This document shows positions 24,106 to 35,384 of a stretch of 64,000 nucleotides of DNA, piece after piece. Within the stretch, counting starts at the first letter, position 1. Each line of letters opens with the position of its first letter. Source of the stretch: Mermis nigrescens (taxonomy: Eukaryota > Nematoda > Enoplea > Mermithida > Mermithidae). The notes under the pieces were generated by a model. It was not told the DNA's origin. It ran no database searches and saw nothing but the letters and a program-made list of their open reading frames with translations. The position numbers and the translations under genes were made by a program. Location: NCBI GenBank assembly GCA_036768485.1, contig JAVLUZ010000656.1:299923-363922 (forward strand). Direction: 5' to 3'.

Positions 24106-24659
24106 TATAAAACCATATGCAAGTTTTTTCGAAACCGTTTCTGCAGAAGAGCGACCAGTTTCCAACTCCATGTGCTTAAGCTTTTACACTCGATTATCAT
24201 CAAGTTAAATAGGAGGCCTTTTTAAGAGCTCATTATGATAACCTTTTTTGCGAAGTGCTTCTTACTTTTTACTATTCAAAGCAGAATTGAATGCTCTACA
24301 ATGCGGTACTTACAGATTTTTCCTATCATACTATCAAGTCGAGTTTTGCAAGGGTTTGTAACACACTATACATCATACTCATTTTTTGACTATTTTGTTT
24401 ACTAAATTATTTTAGTTATTTTCACGAATTTTTTTGGATATTTTTATGTTTTGAATATGTAGGTGTTTTTGTCGCGTATCAAATCCATCGTTTGAAATAG
24501 CAGAAAATGCTTTTCTGTGCTGAGCATTGTCGCTGAACAGATTTCTATTCCAACACCCCGCCCATCCTAAATTTTCCTACTCTGCATGTATCGTTGTATT
24601 TATGCTATATAACGTTGAGATAAACAGTATAGAAATAAACAAAACATGTATGAACACGT

Positions 24660-24942
24660 TCAAGATCGCTTGCATTTCGGTCTCACAGTGCAATTATAAT
24701 CGCTGGTCGTTAAAGGACATCGTTCGTTGTAGTTTCTGGTGCCATCTACGCCGTTGAATTCGGCAATGGGGCACGGACTCGTTGCCGAAAAAATCATCTG
24801 CGATTTGTAGGCGATGTCGTTGAAGCAAAGCATTTCAAACGGATTGACGTACGACGATTTCATTTTTCGGCGCACGCAACTCCTCAGCGTTATCGTCACG
24901 CTCATCGATCGCTTATTTTCCACGCACACGTATGCGCAGCCG
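24660..24942 (-). CDS. SC8 family secreted 8-cysteine protein, last exon (gene 2)
   Basis: Minus strand. Acceptor CTGTACAG ends at 24943; one base, then GCAYVCVENKRSMS; TGA at 24660-24662. Length 283 bp, the same as gene 1, with which it shares MKSSYVNPFEM, FSATSPCPIAEF and the C-terminal C-x5-C (CTVRPKC). Eight cysteines at intervals 3, 15, 16, 17, 17, 8 and 5. The frame is intact. The signal-peptide exon should be above 24942, but I could not identify it, possibly because 24996-25650 was later invaded by two family A elements. Small secreted disulfide-rich protein, function unknown. Confidence 0.75.
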
Positions 24943-24995
24943 CTGTACAGGGAAAATCTGAATTTTTAGGCGGCGAAAACAAAGGTGTAGGGGAG

Positions 24996-25259
24996 CATAG
25001 GTGGGCGGCACCAAACTTCTGGGGGATGGGTGTCAGCAAGATGTTTTCAAAGGTCAAAAAATGGCCTTAAAAATGGTGGTATGGCGAAAATCACCCTTTT
25101 TAAACGTTTCTCATTCAGTACTATCCATTGGCATCAAAAAATTGCAATAAAATTTTCAAAATTGAATTCTGGTGGGGGTTATTTTGGTTTCTGTGGGGGG
25201 TGGTATTTTGGTTTCTGGGGGATGCATACCCCGAAACCCCCCTCCCCTGCCCAGGTATA
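24996..25259 (-). mobile_element. Family A hAT-like element with perfect 8-bp duplication
   Basis: Runs from CATAGGTGGGCGGCACC to CCCAGGTATA, flanked by TAGGGGAG at 24988-24995 and 25260-25267. This is the best proof that family A moves by transposition. It lies just upstream of gene 2's last exon, probably in its intron. Confidence 0.85.
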
Positions 25260-25370
25260 TAGGGGAGCCTAGTATGGCGTAAAATCGCAAACGAACACCA
25301 ATAAATTCAATATTGGGGTCTATCCTAATTTCCGAAGACTTCTTGGATTCGAGGGGGTATAAAGCACAGT

Positions 25371-25616
25371 GGGCGGCACCAAAGTTCTGAGGGGGGGGAT
25401 TGCAAGACTTTTTCAAAGGTAAAAAATGGCCTTAAAAATGGTGATATGGCGAAAAAACACAATTTTTTAAAGTTTCTCATCGAGCACTATCCATTGGCAT
25501 TAAAAAATTGCGAAAAAAGTAAAAAAATTTAAAAATTGAATTCTGGGGGTATTTTGTTTTCTGGAGGAGGGGAATTTGAATTTCTGGGAGTGGGCTGCAT
25601 ACCCCCCAGGTATGGT
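25371..25616 (-). mobile_element. Family A hAT-like element
   Basis: Begins CACAGTGGGCGGCACC and ends CCCCAGGTATG, in the same orientation as the element at 24996-25259 and only 112 bp away. Flanks show no clear duplication. Confidence 0.7.
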
Positions 25617-25754
25617 AGAGCCCTCAAACTCTCCCTCAACGCCCACTTGGAGGACAACCTTAGTCTCGAAGATTGATTGGAAAGATAAATGAATAGAAAG
25701 CTATTTTTAATGAGTTGGTCATCTGTAGAAGTAGTTGTATAGTACGGATCATAA

Positions 25755-25930
25755 ATGGGCAACAAACTAATTTTGGGGGTCTGTGGGCGGGGGGGGCTGG
25801 AACTGCTAAAAATGACAGAACAAATTTAATTCCGTGGGTCTATCGAGGTTTGAAATTTCTTAGATTTTCAGTGGTCCAATCAAGCACCGAGACCTCCACA
25901 TGCCCATCTTTGGTACGGTTCCAAACATAC
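25755..25930 (+). repeat. Repeat family B copy
   Basis: Contains TTTTGGGGGTCTGTGG, GGTCTATCGAGGTTTG and CGAGACCTCCACATGCCC. Non-coding. Confidence 0.5.
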
Positions 25931-26494
25931 ATATTTACATGCGAAGAATTTGATGCTATTTCACAAGTTTCTACTTATTTGAAACCATTTTGACTTAAAA
26001 ATACATTCCGTTCGACCTACGGCCTACAGACCGTCCATGCTGTGCATTTATTGCTCGAAGGATACCCCTAAAATCCATGAAGCGCCGAGACGCCACTCTA
26101 GATAAAATTCAAAAATTTTTCGTCTTCTCGATTTTTTTGAATAAATTGTTGTTCATAAAGGTCGAAAGATTGTGTTTTTAACCAGATGTACTAACGATTT
26201 TGCAAGCAAAACGTCGATTTAATATAATCCTCAAAAAATATGAATTTACAGTTTTTTTCTAATTAATATTGCATTATTTTAATCAGAATTCTAAACGTTT
26301 TGGTTTCGCTTATTATTCAAATTTTTCACCGGACCATGCACATTCGTATATACGCCGCAGTCAGTTCTAAACTTTTCTATAAAATGAATTTTTTGCAACA
26401 ATAGATTATATATTTGATTCTGCCATAAGATTCTAGGTGCAGTGCATGGATCTGAGGCCTACATGGGCTTAGGGGTTTTAAGGGTTCAGCCCAT

Positions 26495-26765
26495 AAGTAG
26501 GCAGCAATAATTTCTGGGAGGAAGTTGGCTGTGCATTTTTTGATGGCTTTGACGTTCCGGACAAGGCTGGTTCTTCCCTAGAGAACGGGAACACAAAAAA
26601 TTGAAAAATCGAGCAAATTGAACAAAATACAGCAAGAAAATAAGTATATGGCGCGAAGCTGCCGAAAATTTGAAACGTTTAAGCCAAAAATGAGTAAAAA
26701 CGCTTAAAAATGCATACTTTTTACAATTTTTAAGGAAAATCAAAAATTTTGAGGGGGAGTGCGGC
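26495..26765 (-). repeat. Repeat family C, reversed copy
   Basis: Matches 3062-3316 reversed: GGCGCGAAGCTGCC remnant of the palindrome, AATTGAACAAAATACAG and GGACAAGGCTGGTTCT. The 85-codon frame on it is a repeat artefact. Confidence 0.65.
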
Positions 26766-26799
26766 CATTTTTTGGAACGTCAGTTGTCATTCTCGAAGG

Positions 26800-27260
26800 T
26801 CAAATTCTCCAACTCCCCAGAACACATATGTCTTACACCACCCAGACCCTATTCGGCTGCTGCTATGTATGGTCTGAGGATTCGGCAGACCTCCCGTAGA
26901 CGCCGAAGTTAAATTTTTGGCCCGTTCTTTTTGGAGATTTTCGTCAGTTTTATACCACCCAGACTCCACAGATTCGGTCGCTGACCATGTGCGATCTGAG
27001 ACTCCGAGAATCCTATAATTCCCTAGAATTTAAGGGACCCTTCTCCAGAATTACAATTTATATTTTGTTCCTTTCTTTTGCGTCTTTTCATATGCTGATG
27101 GACTAGATTAGAAACGTCGAAAAGTCGTGGCTTTTGCCCTTACTGTCAATTTAGGCGACACTTTGTTGACCTAAAAATTTTTAAAATCTCAATCCTTGCC
27201 CATCAGAATTTGGTTGCTGCCTAAGTATGTCGCATGTAGTCGCCGAAAATTTAAACTTAT
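26800..27260. repeat. Diverged family B fragments in series
   Basis: Repeated cues such as CACCCAGACCCTATTCGG, CACCCAGACTCCACAGATTC and CAGAATTTGGTTGCTGCC indicate several eroded, partly tandem pieces. No gene. Confidence 0.4.
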
Positions 27261-27500
27261 GTATTGTTCATCCTTTTCCAGTTTAAAAACCTGCTCGCTT
27301 CAGTCAATAAGATTGTAAAAGCTTTTGAAGGAATCTCGCTATTTTCCTTTACAAACAATATAATTATTGATTATATGCAGAAACCAAATGTAAAAAAATC
27401 TCTGAGAAACAAATTTGTTCCGATAACCTAGAGCAAACTAAACTAAACTGAATACTAAATGTGAAGTTTAGGTCTTTTGACTTAATAGTATGCACGAAAA

Positions 27501-27629
27501 ATGTCTTACTTCGCATTGTCGCTCCTTTTAACCTTTTTTGCCGCGCAAAGCGCAAAAAGTGATAAGAAAAGTGTTCGAGTAATAAGCATTGATCTCCTAA
27601 AACAAGCTAATGCGCAAGGATATGATTAA
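27501..27629 (+). CDS. Candidate small secreted peptide (signal-peptide ORF)
   Basis: A 42-codon frame starts MSYFALSLLLTFFAAQSA, a textbook signal peptide with an A-x-A-like cleavage site (AQSA), followed by a charged tail KSDKKSVRVISIDLL and a stop at 27627-27629. A further open frame (27610-27813, CASLHPINCHYL) overlaps it in another register. The pair could therefore be one gene split by an intron or a frameshift: GTAATA follows CGA at 27576. Its intron phase does not match SC8 genes. No homology recognised. A chance hydrophobic run cannot be excluded. Confidence 0.35.
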   Translation: MSYFALSLLLTFFAAQSAKSDKKSVRVISIDLLKQANAQGYD

Positions 27630-27819
27630 AATTTGGTACTATGCGCACTTTTGCGCTTCGCTTCATCCGATCAATTGCCATTACTTGAGAGCCCACAAAA
27701 TCTTCCGACATTTTCTCTACAATTCAAAAAGTCATTCATACGCAAATAAACACAGATTTCGTTCGATCATCCGTAAAGTATTTTGCAAAGGTCATTTCAT
27801 TCAAGAATATTGAATGGAT

Positions 27820-28425
27820 TTGGTCTTGAAAACGTATTTGACGTCTAATATGCACTTGCACACCTATGTGCAAGCAAATTCTTTATAAAGTTTATAGCTT
27901 CTCGAGCAGCTGGGAGTTTTTACACGCTGAAAGTTTCGCAAGCTTGCGATACTTCTTCGAATTGTCAGAAAATAACATATGTTCAGTATTGAATGTTAAT
28001 TCTACAAAATTACTAAATTGAGGATACCAAAACCTGGGAAGTTACGGAAAAATGTAACAGTTTTATGTTAAATTCATAAATATAAAAAATATTCAAGTAA
28101 TGTTAATCGAATGCATAATTATCATGTTGAAACCCCATAAAATTCACCGGATCAAACATACGTAGGCTAAAAAATGACAAAGCACAAAATAAACAATAAC
28201 GATGCTCGTAATATCTTTATGTTTCGAGGGTAGCCGGTCGACTAATTTTCTAAAATAAATGGTTGACCCTCTAATTTTTGATTAAAACAGCAAAAAGACG
28301 TGAAAAGGATAAATGCATGCATGTATTTATATAAAAATATTGACCAAAAACTTTAAAAATGAAAGTCTCAATATTTCGCAATTTTAAGGTTTGCCTGTGA
28401 ATTAATTAAATTCTGCGGGTCAGCA
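27820..28425. other. No gene seen
   Basis: AT-rich DNA without a supported feature. One minus-strand hydrophobic frame near 28140-28210 ends at GTATGT but lacks a start codon. Confidence 0.4.
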
Positions 28426-28429
28426 ATTA

Positions 28430-28600
28430 TTCTCGGCATTCACCAAACATGGGCAGCAGCCAAATTCTGGAGTAGAATGAGATCGGGCAAAATTTCCAAA
28501 AAGTAGCAACATAAAGATTTAATTCTGGGGTGGAGTCCGCCGGATTCTCCGGGATCTAGCCACACCTCCCAAACCCATGCGTGGTGGTCATCAGCTATGG
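28430..28600 (+). repeat. Repeat family B copy
   Basis: Shows GGGCAGCAGCCAAATTCTGG, TTAATTCTGGGGTGGAGTCC and CCCATGCGTGGTGGTCA. Confidence 0.55.
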
Positions 28601-28870
28601 GGATAAACCCTCAAAGAACAGGTAATATATGATGGGGACTTGTATGTTTGTTCGAATGCGAGTTATCGATTTTTTCTGAATTTTTAAATTTATTCACCGT
28701 CTCATGCATGCAGAAAAAATCTTAATATTTTGAAATTATAAAATGATCATGCCGCGTCTCGATACGCATTCATTGTGATATGCTTTCTCTACCCACTTTG
28801 TTAATCTCGAGTCCTATTCGAGAATAAGCTCGGAAAGTTCATTCCGGTCAATGATACAAGACGTTATAAT

Positions 28871-28923
28871 ATGTACGAAATGCTATATTTTCAATTGCTA
28901 TTTGTTGTGACTTTGACCAATGA
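28871..28923 (+). CDS. SC8 gene 3, signal-peptide exon
   Basis: Reads MYEMLYFQLLFVVTLTN, matching the gene 4 leader MHDMLYFHLLFLVVLAAD residue for residue at most positions. To join the phase-2 last exon at 33793, the exon must end after GA at 28922-28923. The next bases are GCGAGT, a GC rather than GT donor. The nearest GT (28928) would give phase 0 and break the frame. Either a GC-AG intron is used or the donor is mutated, which fits the damage in its last exon. The intron would be 4869 bp. Identity to gene 4 makes the leader call firm; activity is doubtful. Confidence 0.7.
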
Positions 28924-29164
28924 GCGAGTACGGTTTTCAATTATGATAATTTAGGCTGATAAATTGTTCACTTTAGTGATATCTAGATTAAATTAGAACA
29001 GGAAAGATCTGAACTTTTACTTAGATATTCACACGGTATTATACGACACCACTCCCGCTGACTCATTGGAACTCTCATCGAATAACAATAACCTTTAACT
29101 GTTTATCGAGAATTTATCAGCATTTTGTGATGGAAAACGGAAAAAATAGTACCGGAACAAAAAG

Positions 29165-29465
29165 GTAAAATGAATAATAATATCATTAAGAACTAAATAA
29201 TAAGTTGAGTTGAAATATTAAAAATTAATCAAAAAAACAAAAATTATAAAAATAGTGAAGTAAAAAAATATTTAAAAAAAATAAAATAATGGTAAAAATA
29301 AAAAATAACACATGAAAATAATAACAATATTGATATGGAAATTATAATAAATAGTAATTAGCAATAGAATATAAAAACAGAAAAATCTAAAGATGAAGTA
29401 CCTAATAAAAACAATATAAAAAACAAAAAAATAATATTGAAAACAAAATTTGCTAAATGAAAAAA
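29165..29465. other. A-rich low-complexity tract in intron
   Basis: About 300 bp dominated by AAAATAAT/ATAAAAA words. No feature. Confidence 0.6.
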
Positions 29466-29599
29466 GATCATATTTTTTAAATTAGTACACGAACTCTTAC
29501 TGTAATTTTCGCTCTCCTTGTGTGGAGTAAATGTGGTTTAATTCGTTCGATAGAAAATCTAATGGATATAGAATCTCTGAGACGTGATATTGAATTATG

Positions 29600-29905
29600 A
29601 GCATTCTGTGGGTGTCTAATGGGGCGAAATCGCTCGAAATAGCTCCAAGAATTACAATTCTGGAGGTCTATGAATTTTTAGTGTTATGCCGAATTCCAAA
29701 TTCTCAAGGGGGCTGCACACTATGCATGGGCAGGAATAAAATTTTGGGAGTATTATGTGGCCTAATTGCCAAAAATTTCACCGAAAATACAATTCTGGAG
29801 GTCTATTGGTTTTTTATGGTCCTTCAAACTCTGGAAGGAGGTCCAAACCCCCAGACCTCCCGCACTCGTGTATGTGGTCCAGACGTCCACGCCCAGGTGT
29901 GATTA
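29600..29905 (+). repeat. Repeat family B, two partial copies in tandem
   Basis: ACAATTCTGGAGGTCTATGA (29658) and ACAATTCTGGAGGTCTATTG (29790) mark two units about 132 bp apart. The frames across them are repeat-derived. Confidence 0.6.
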
Positions 29906-29909
29906 TGAG

Positions 29910-31335
29910 AATTCATTACATGCAACGAATATTTGCAAATCCAACTTTTTTTGTAGAATACAAATTGCAAATTAAGTGAAACACGATGAAAAATTCACAA
30001 AACTGAACAAAAACTAATTTAAAACAATTGATAATTCTGATTCTACGAACAACACTAAACAATTAACATTGAGTTATGACGCTTTTGTTTGGCTACTTTA
30101 GCAAAACTATTAGAATAAGGTTTCAAACCATGCCCTTTCATCCAAATTGAGGAATTTGGTATATTTATGCTTTTAAATTTTGATTCGTTTATACTTCTAG
30201 AAAAGTAAGAAGAACAAACAGTCTGATTGGGCTTTCAGAAAACGTAGTGCAAATTAGACGATATTTACGCACCTACAGTGCAACTGCAGGCCAAACTCAG
30301 GTACACCACCTCACTATTGAATAATACGGTGTAGTGAAATGGCTATTTTTAAGGTTCACATGCAAGAACCACTTGATGGATTTCAATGAAATTAAGATGT
30401 TCTGGGTAGATAATTTGAAAATAAAGCCATTTTGCCAAAAACATTTTGCTAGCGTATGTTTACAGTAAGCTGTGTTTTAGAAACAGCTCAAACTTTGCAA
30501 GATCACCACAGTATACACATTTTGTTTTATATTTTGGAAAGTAGCCAAACAGATAGTTTTGCAATCTAAATTCAACTCCTTATTGTTTTTTCCGATTTCT
30601 GATAGTCCGTCCCACAATCTCAGTTTAATTTATTTCTAGTATGGTTGCCCCCATAATGTATGCGCTTTTACTGGCTCTACATTTCATATTATTCAATGTT
30701 TAAGCACATGAAATCCCAAACAGCTCTTTCGAATGATTACCTGTTTGATTGATTCTAATGAAGAATTCGCATTTTTTAATATGGCCACCAAAGAGGCCGC
30801 CATATTAAAAAGAAGAATACTGTAATTTTGGACGTTTCCACCTAATTCTCTAAGATTTTAAAGTATTTCGAAAATCTATTCAGTAAACATCTAGTTATTC
30901 TGAGAAAGTTAAAAATCCTTCAATATTATTTATACACTGAAAACGGCGATACAGAGATTCACTAAGTTGAGACCATTACTTGCCACATTCTTCTGTTTTA
31001 ATCATGCCAAAAATGGTAACAACAAAAATTCAAACCAGAAAGACAGTAGCAGGCTGACTGGGCGAAACTTTAGAATTTTGTTGATCTTTTTTGATGTTCC
31101 AGTACAAAGCACTAAACAAGTCATAAGAATATTTTAACCCATTTTTATAAGCCACACTATGTGCAAAACAACATAATTCGATCAGAGCGAGAACAAATTT
31201 GTCTTTTTACCATAGCAGACTTTTCTATCGGAGGATAAAGTACATAAATTTTTACAATGTCAAGATTTGATTGAAAATTTGAGCTTTCATCCAGGATGAA
31301 AACATTGCGTTTCGGGTTTTGGGAGGTCTGACGGG
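29910..31335. other. Gene 3 intron DNA, no gene seen
   Basis: No coding signal. Two minor structures are present: GGCTACTTTAGC (30095) and its inverse-like GAAAGTAGCC (30538), and a hairpin TTTTAATATGGC with GCCATATTAAAA around 30776-30813. Confidence 0.45.
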
Positions 31336-31339
31336 GCGA

Positions 31340-31560
31340 CAAAAATCATTAAACAATAAAAAAATACGATTCTGGGTACTACCGATTTTAGAGGGGGGCA
31401 CGCATATTTTCGAGAGATCCAGTCATATGTCCATGGCACAACCTTAATCTGGAGTGTCTGCGTTGCGTGGTGTAAAACGGGCCAAAATCCCAGAACTCAT
31501 GCCAAAAATTCAATTCCTGGAAGTCTATCGATTTTTGAGGGTCTACCGCATTCTAGGAGG
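31340..31560 (+). repeat. Repeat family B fragments
   Basis: AATACGATTCTGGGTACTACC and TTCAATTCCTGGAAGTCTATCG-like cues give two eroded pieces. Confidence 0.45.
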
Positions 31561-31573
31561 GGATGTAAACCAT

Positions 31574-31838
31574 AGGTGGGCGGCACCAAAGTTCTGGGGG
31601 TGTAAGATTTTTTCAAAGGTCTAAAAATGGCCTTAAAAATAGTGGTATGGCGAAAAAAACACCATTTTTCAACGTTTCTCATCGAGCACTATTCATTGGT
31701 ATCAAAAATTGCGAAAAAAACAAAATAAAATTTCAAGAGTTGAATTCTGGGGGGCTATATTAGTTTCTGGGGAAGCGTGGGGTGTTTTGGTTTCTGGGGT
31801 GCATACCCCTCAAACCCCGCCCCCTCCACGCTCAGGTA
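31574..31838 (-). mobile_element. Family A hAT-like element
   Basis: From CATAGGTGGGCGGCACC to CGCTCAGGTATG, with TTTCTCATCGAGCACTATTC inside. Flanks ATGTAAAC and GTGCAAAT may be an eroded duplication. Confidence 0.7.
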
Positions 31839-31989
31839 TGGTGCAAATCCCAAATCCCCTTCCCCACGCCCATGCGTGACCCAGACCCCCACGCCTATGT
31901 TTAATCTTACGCTAGTAAAATATATACGGTTTTGATTCAGGATTAATTGATTTGCTCGTTTTTTAGGAATACGGTAAAAAATTAGTTTT

Positions 31990-33810
31990 TCGGGCGCCCC
32001 TTGACAGTCAGGTGAATTAATCGAGCGCTAATTTTTCGGAAGAAACAGAAGGAAAGTTTTTTCCCCACAATTCGAACTATTCAGCATCTGATTCCTTCCG
32101 TTTAACCTCGAGACTTTCTACAAAATTTAGGGTTTTTTTTTTAATTTCCGATTCGCAAGTTGTTCTCCAAAAAACAAGCAGATTTTATTGTACATATTAA
32201 AAAACATGTTTTTCATGGTTTTCTAAATTTCAAGAAATTATCAAAAAATAGGTCGATATTTTTAGCTGCATTTTAAAAATGCGTCGATTATAGAAGGTCA
32301 ATTAAACAGGTTTCCGGTAAAATATAGTCAGAGAATTCCATCATTCGAACTATTCACCATCTGATTCCTTCACGGTTTAAGCTCGAGATTTACCTACAAA
32401 CTTAGCTTTTATAGTTTTCGGATTGCTTTAAGTAATGTTAAAAAATAAAGCAGATGTAATGAAAACATTCAGAAAAAAGATTTTTTACGGTTTTCTACAG
32501 TTTTTTAATGAATAGTTGATACATCGATTTGAAATATTTTGTAACTGCATACCAAATATGCGTCGATAATCGAGGTCAATTGAAGTGTTTTTGGTAAAAT
32601 GATGTTGAAAAATTCTATGTTTCGAAATGTTGAGCATTTCATTCTTCTTAGTTCTGCCTGGAATCTCATTGCAAAATTTATGAAATTATCAACTTCTGAA
32701 TCGAGGGAGCAATAATTCAGAAAACGGTGAATTCAACAAGCGCAGACATTGGAAACCAGATTTTTCCAGATTTTCCATGGTTTTTTTCGCTGAATTATTA
32801 ATAAATCAATTTGAGATTTAAGAACGCATATACCAAACATAAGTGTCGATAATCGAAGGTCAATTGAAGTGGCTTCTTGCAAAATATAGCTGGAAAAGTC
32901 AATTTTTCCAAATATTCGGCATCTGATTCCTTAGAAATATCAACATCTGAAACGGAGAAGAATATCGAAAACAATGGATTTAACGCTCATCTTAAAATAT
33001 AGATTTTTCTTGGTTATCTGCCGTTTTTTAATGAATAGATGATAAATCGATTCCACATTTTATTGTCGCATATCATATGTATGCGTCGATAACCAAAAAT
33101 CATATAAATACTTCTAGCAAAATATAGTTGAAGAATTCTGTCATTCACACTATTCAGCATCTGGTAATCTCTGCTTGCGCCGCCTGAATTATTAAGTTGA
33201 GAATGAGGAACAAATGGATTTGTGAAAAAATTGACAAATTTTTCGAAATTTTCTCTGATTTATAATGAGTGTAATCTATAAATTGATTCGAAATTTTACA
33301 ATTGCGCATTAAATATGTATATGCATCGATAATCGAAGGTCAATTGAGATGATTTCTAGAGAGACGTATATTTAAAGCATACATTCGAACTATTCAACAT
33401 CTGATAACTCCTGATTTCACCTGAATCAATAACTTACGAACACACATGGGCGTGGGGGTGGGGGTATGCACCCCCCAGAAGTTGAAATACCCCCCCTCAG
33501 AAATCAAAATACCCCCCAGAATTCAAATTTTTAAATTTTTTTGCTTTTTTAGCGATTTTTTGATGCCACTGGATAATGCTCGATGAGAAACATCGAAAAA
33601 TTGTGTTTTTTGCCATACGACCACTTTTAAGACCATTTTTTGACCTTTGAATATTTCACTCCCCCCAGCATTTCGGTGCTGCCCACCTATGCTTACAAAT
33701 CGGGAATAAGTGATTTTCTGAAAAAACGGATTTTTCGAGATTATCTGTTATTCTTCAATGAAGAATTAAGAAATCGATTCGTGATTTTATAGGTGCATAC
33801 CCAACGTTTG
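31990..33810 (+). repeat. Intronic tandem array of 235-285 bp units related to an SC8 exon start
   Basis: Six units are marked by ATTCGAACTATTCAGCATCTG or variants at about 32073, 32342, 32629, 32912, 33147 and 33381. Each is preceded by GCGTCGATAATCGAAGGTCA or variants at about 32279, 32560, 32843, 33083 and 33323. The phrase GCATACCAAATATGCGTCGATAATCG is nearly the opening of SC8 last exons in genes 3 and 4. Only the final unit carries a usable acceptor (TTTTATAG at 33785-33792) and runs into real exon sequence. A family A element interrupts the last unit. Confidence 0.8.
33441..33691 (+). mobile_element. Family A hAT-like element with near-perfect 8-bp duplication
   Basis: Inserted in the intronic array. 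Flanks CTTACGAA (33433-33440) and CTTACAAA (33692-33699) differ at one base. Ends CACACATGGGCG and CCCACCTATG. Confidence 0.8.
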
Positions 33811-34139
33811 CGTCGATAATCGAATGTCGTCGAATTTGGGCCTGAGAGTCGTCCCGTGCTCCAAGGCCAAGGTGCTAGTTGGGGCATTGAAAACCGTGGT
33901 ACGAAAAACTCGAATTTTGGGCGGAGCGATGAAATGCTACGATTTCGTCAAATACGACACGCAGCTTAATATTTGGTTCGACGACTCGAAATGCGCCGCG
34001 TTGACCTACAGGGTCAAAACTACGGGTCATTGCATTCTTAAGATCAGCGGCTCTAACCAAATGTGATTTTGAACCGAAATGCTACGATGAAAACCCGACG
34101 GTGTCTATATTGCGCAAATTCGGGATTAATCCAAATTGA
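33793..34139 (+). pseudogene. SC8 gene 3, last exon with frameshift
   Basis: Acceptor TTTTATAG, one base, then CIPNVCVDNRMSSN. It runs collinear with gene 4 (MKCYDFVKYDT, TYRVKTTGHCILKISGS). At about 34050-34056 the frame shifts by one extra base. The original frame stops at 34064-34066 after SNQM, while the +1 register continues KCDFEPKCYDENP to TGA at 34137-34139. All eight cysteines exist but only across both frames. With the extra base removed the exon would have the phase length of its relatives. Together with the odd donor of exon 1 this suggests a recent pseudogene. A sequencing error is the alternative. Confidence 0.75.
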
Positions 34140-34616
34140 ATGTATAAAGAGAAAAAATATAATTTAGGTAAAAAATGAAAGCACAAATGAAATCTAAATG
34201 AAAAATTAAACGGAACGCTGTTGCGCTAAAAATTAAACACAGTAGGACTCTCGATATGAAATTAAACACATAAGAAATAAAATAAAAAGAGTAAAAAATG
34301 AAATAAGCGCGATATGAAGAGAAAATATCAAGAAATGGAAACGAAGAGATTAAATATTGGTATAAAATCGAATTATAAAGAAATCGGAACATCCTTAAAA
34401 AGTTGCATAATCATTCTCATTTAGATGCAAACGAATGTGAGGCGTCTACCTATCTAAATACCTATCTAAACGTATAAAAAATTTATTGTGAAAAAATTGA
34501 AAAACATAACAAAATCCATGAAAATTTATTCATGAATCGTAATTAGATTGCATAAAAAATTTTTATATTCGTGGAATTGAAAACAAAATTTTAAATATCG
34601 TGAATAGTAGTAATAT

Positions 34617-35384
34617 AGCTTGCCATTGCCACCCTGGCAGGACAGAATTGTTCTTGAACAATATTCTTGAACATTTTTTGTGTGTTGTGGAATAGGCGGG
34701 TCGCTTCTGAACGTGCGCCCTGGGTTAAAAGGAGGGCGTAAAGAGGGTAGGGGCGTCTCATAAGCCTAAAAGAAGCAGTCGTTAGGGTGGGGTGCTCCTA
34801 AGTTGAGGGGTTCCTGAATTTCCCATTTTTAGTTGTTTTTGAATATTGTTCTTGACACATTTCAAATTATCGATTTTTCCTCTTGAACTTTCTTGTCGAA
34901 TATTTTAAGAGTTATCCCTGAAATAGGATCAGAGCTCAAGGAGGAGCAGTCCCTGGGAACCAGGACCTAAGCCTAAGGGTAGTGTGAAGTATGCATTCCT
35001 TGGGATAAGTAGCCTAAGTGGTTACCTGATTTTTATCGATTTTTCTTCTTGAACAGTATAAAGAAGAGCCCTGGGGGAGACAGCCCAAAAGTCTAGAAAA
35101 TGTTACCAGGAGTTCCTGGAGAGGGTCCTGAAAAAGTAGTGTAAAGTGTGAAGTAAGCCTAATGGAGTCAGGGAACAATGGTTTCCCTGATTTTTCTTCT
35201 TTAATGAACAAGAGATATCCCTTATGGCCGACTACTAAGCAATATAAAGTGTAAAGTAGCTTTTTTGAGCAATTTTGTTAAAATATACTACATTTTTACG
35301 CATGCACGCACCCGACTTACTGTAGCTTAGGCATTTCCGTAAATAGATCATAATGATGATTATCAGTATGCGAGTGAATAACCT
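34617..35384 (+). repeat. Left terminal inverted repeat of the Polinton-like element
   Basis: Pairs with 39410-40110. Shared blocks include ACCCTGGCAGG, AACATTTTTTGTGTGTTGTG, GGGTAGGGGCGTCTC, CAGTCCCTGGGAACCAG and TACCTGATTTTTATCGATTT. It contains GTGTAAAGTGTGAAGTAAG. Divergence and small indels show age. Confidence 0.85.

Noticed and set aside
28140..28210. Minus-strand hydrophobic stretch ending at GTATGT considered as leader for SC8 gene 2
   Set aside because: No start codon in frame, and the donor would be phase 0 rather than phase 2.
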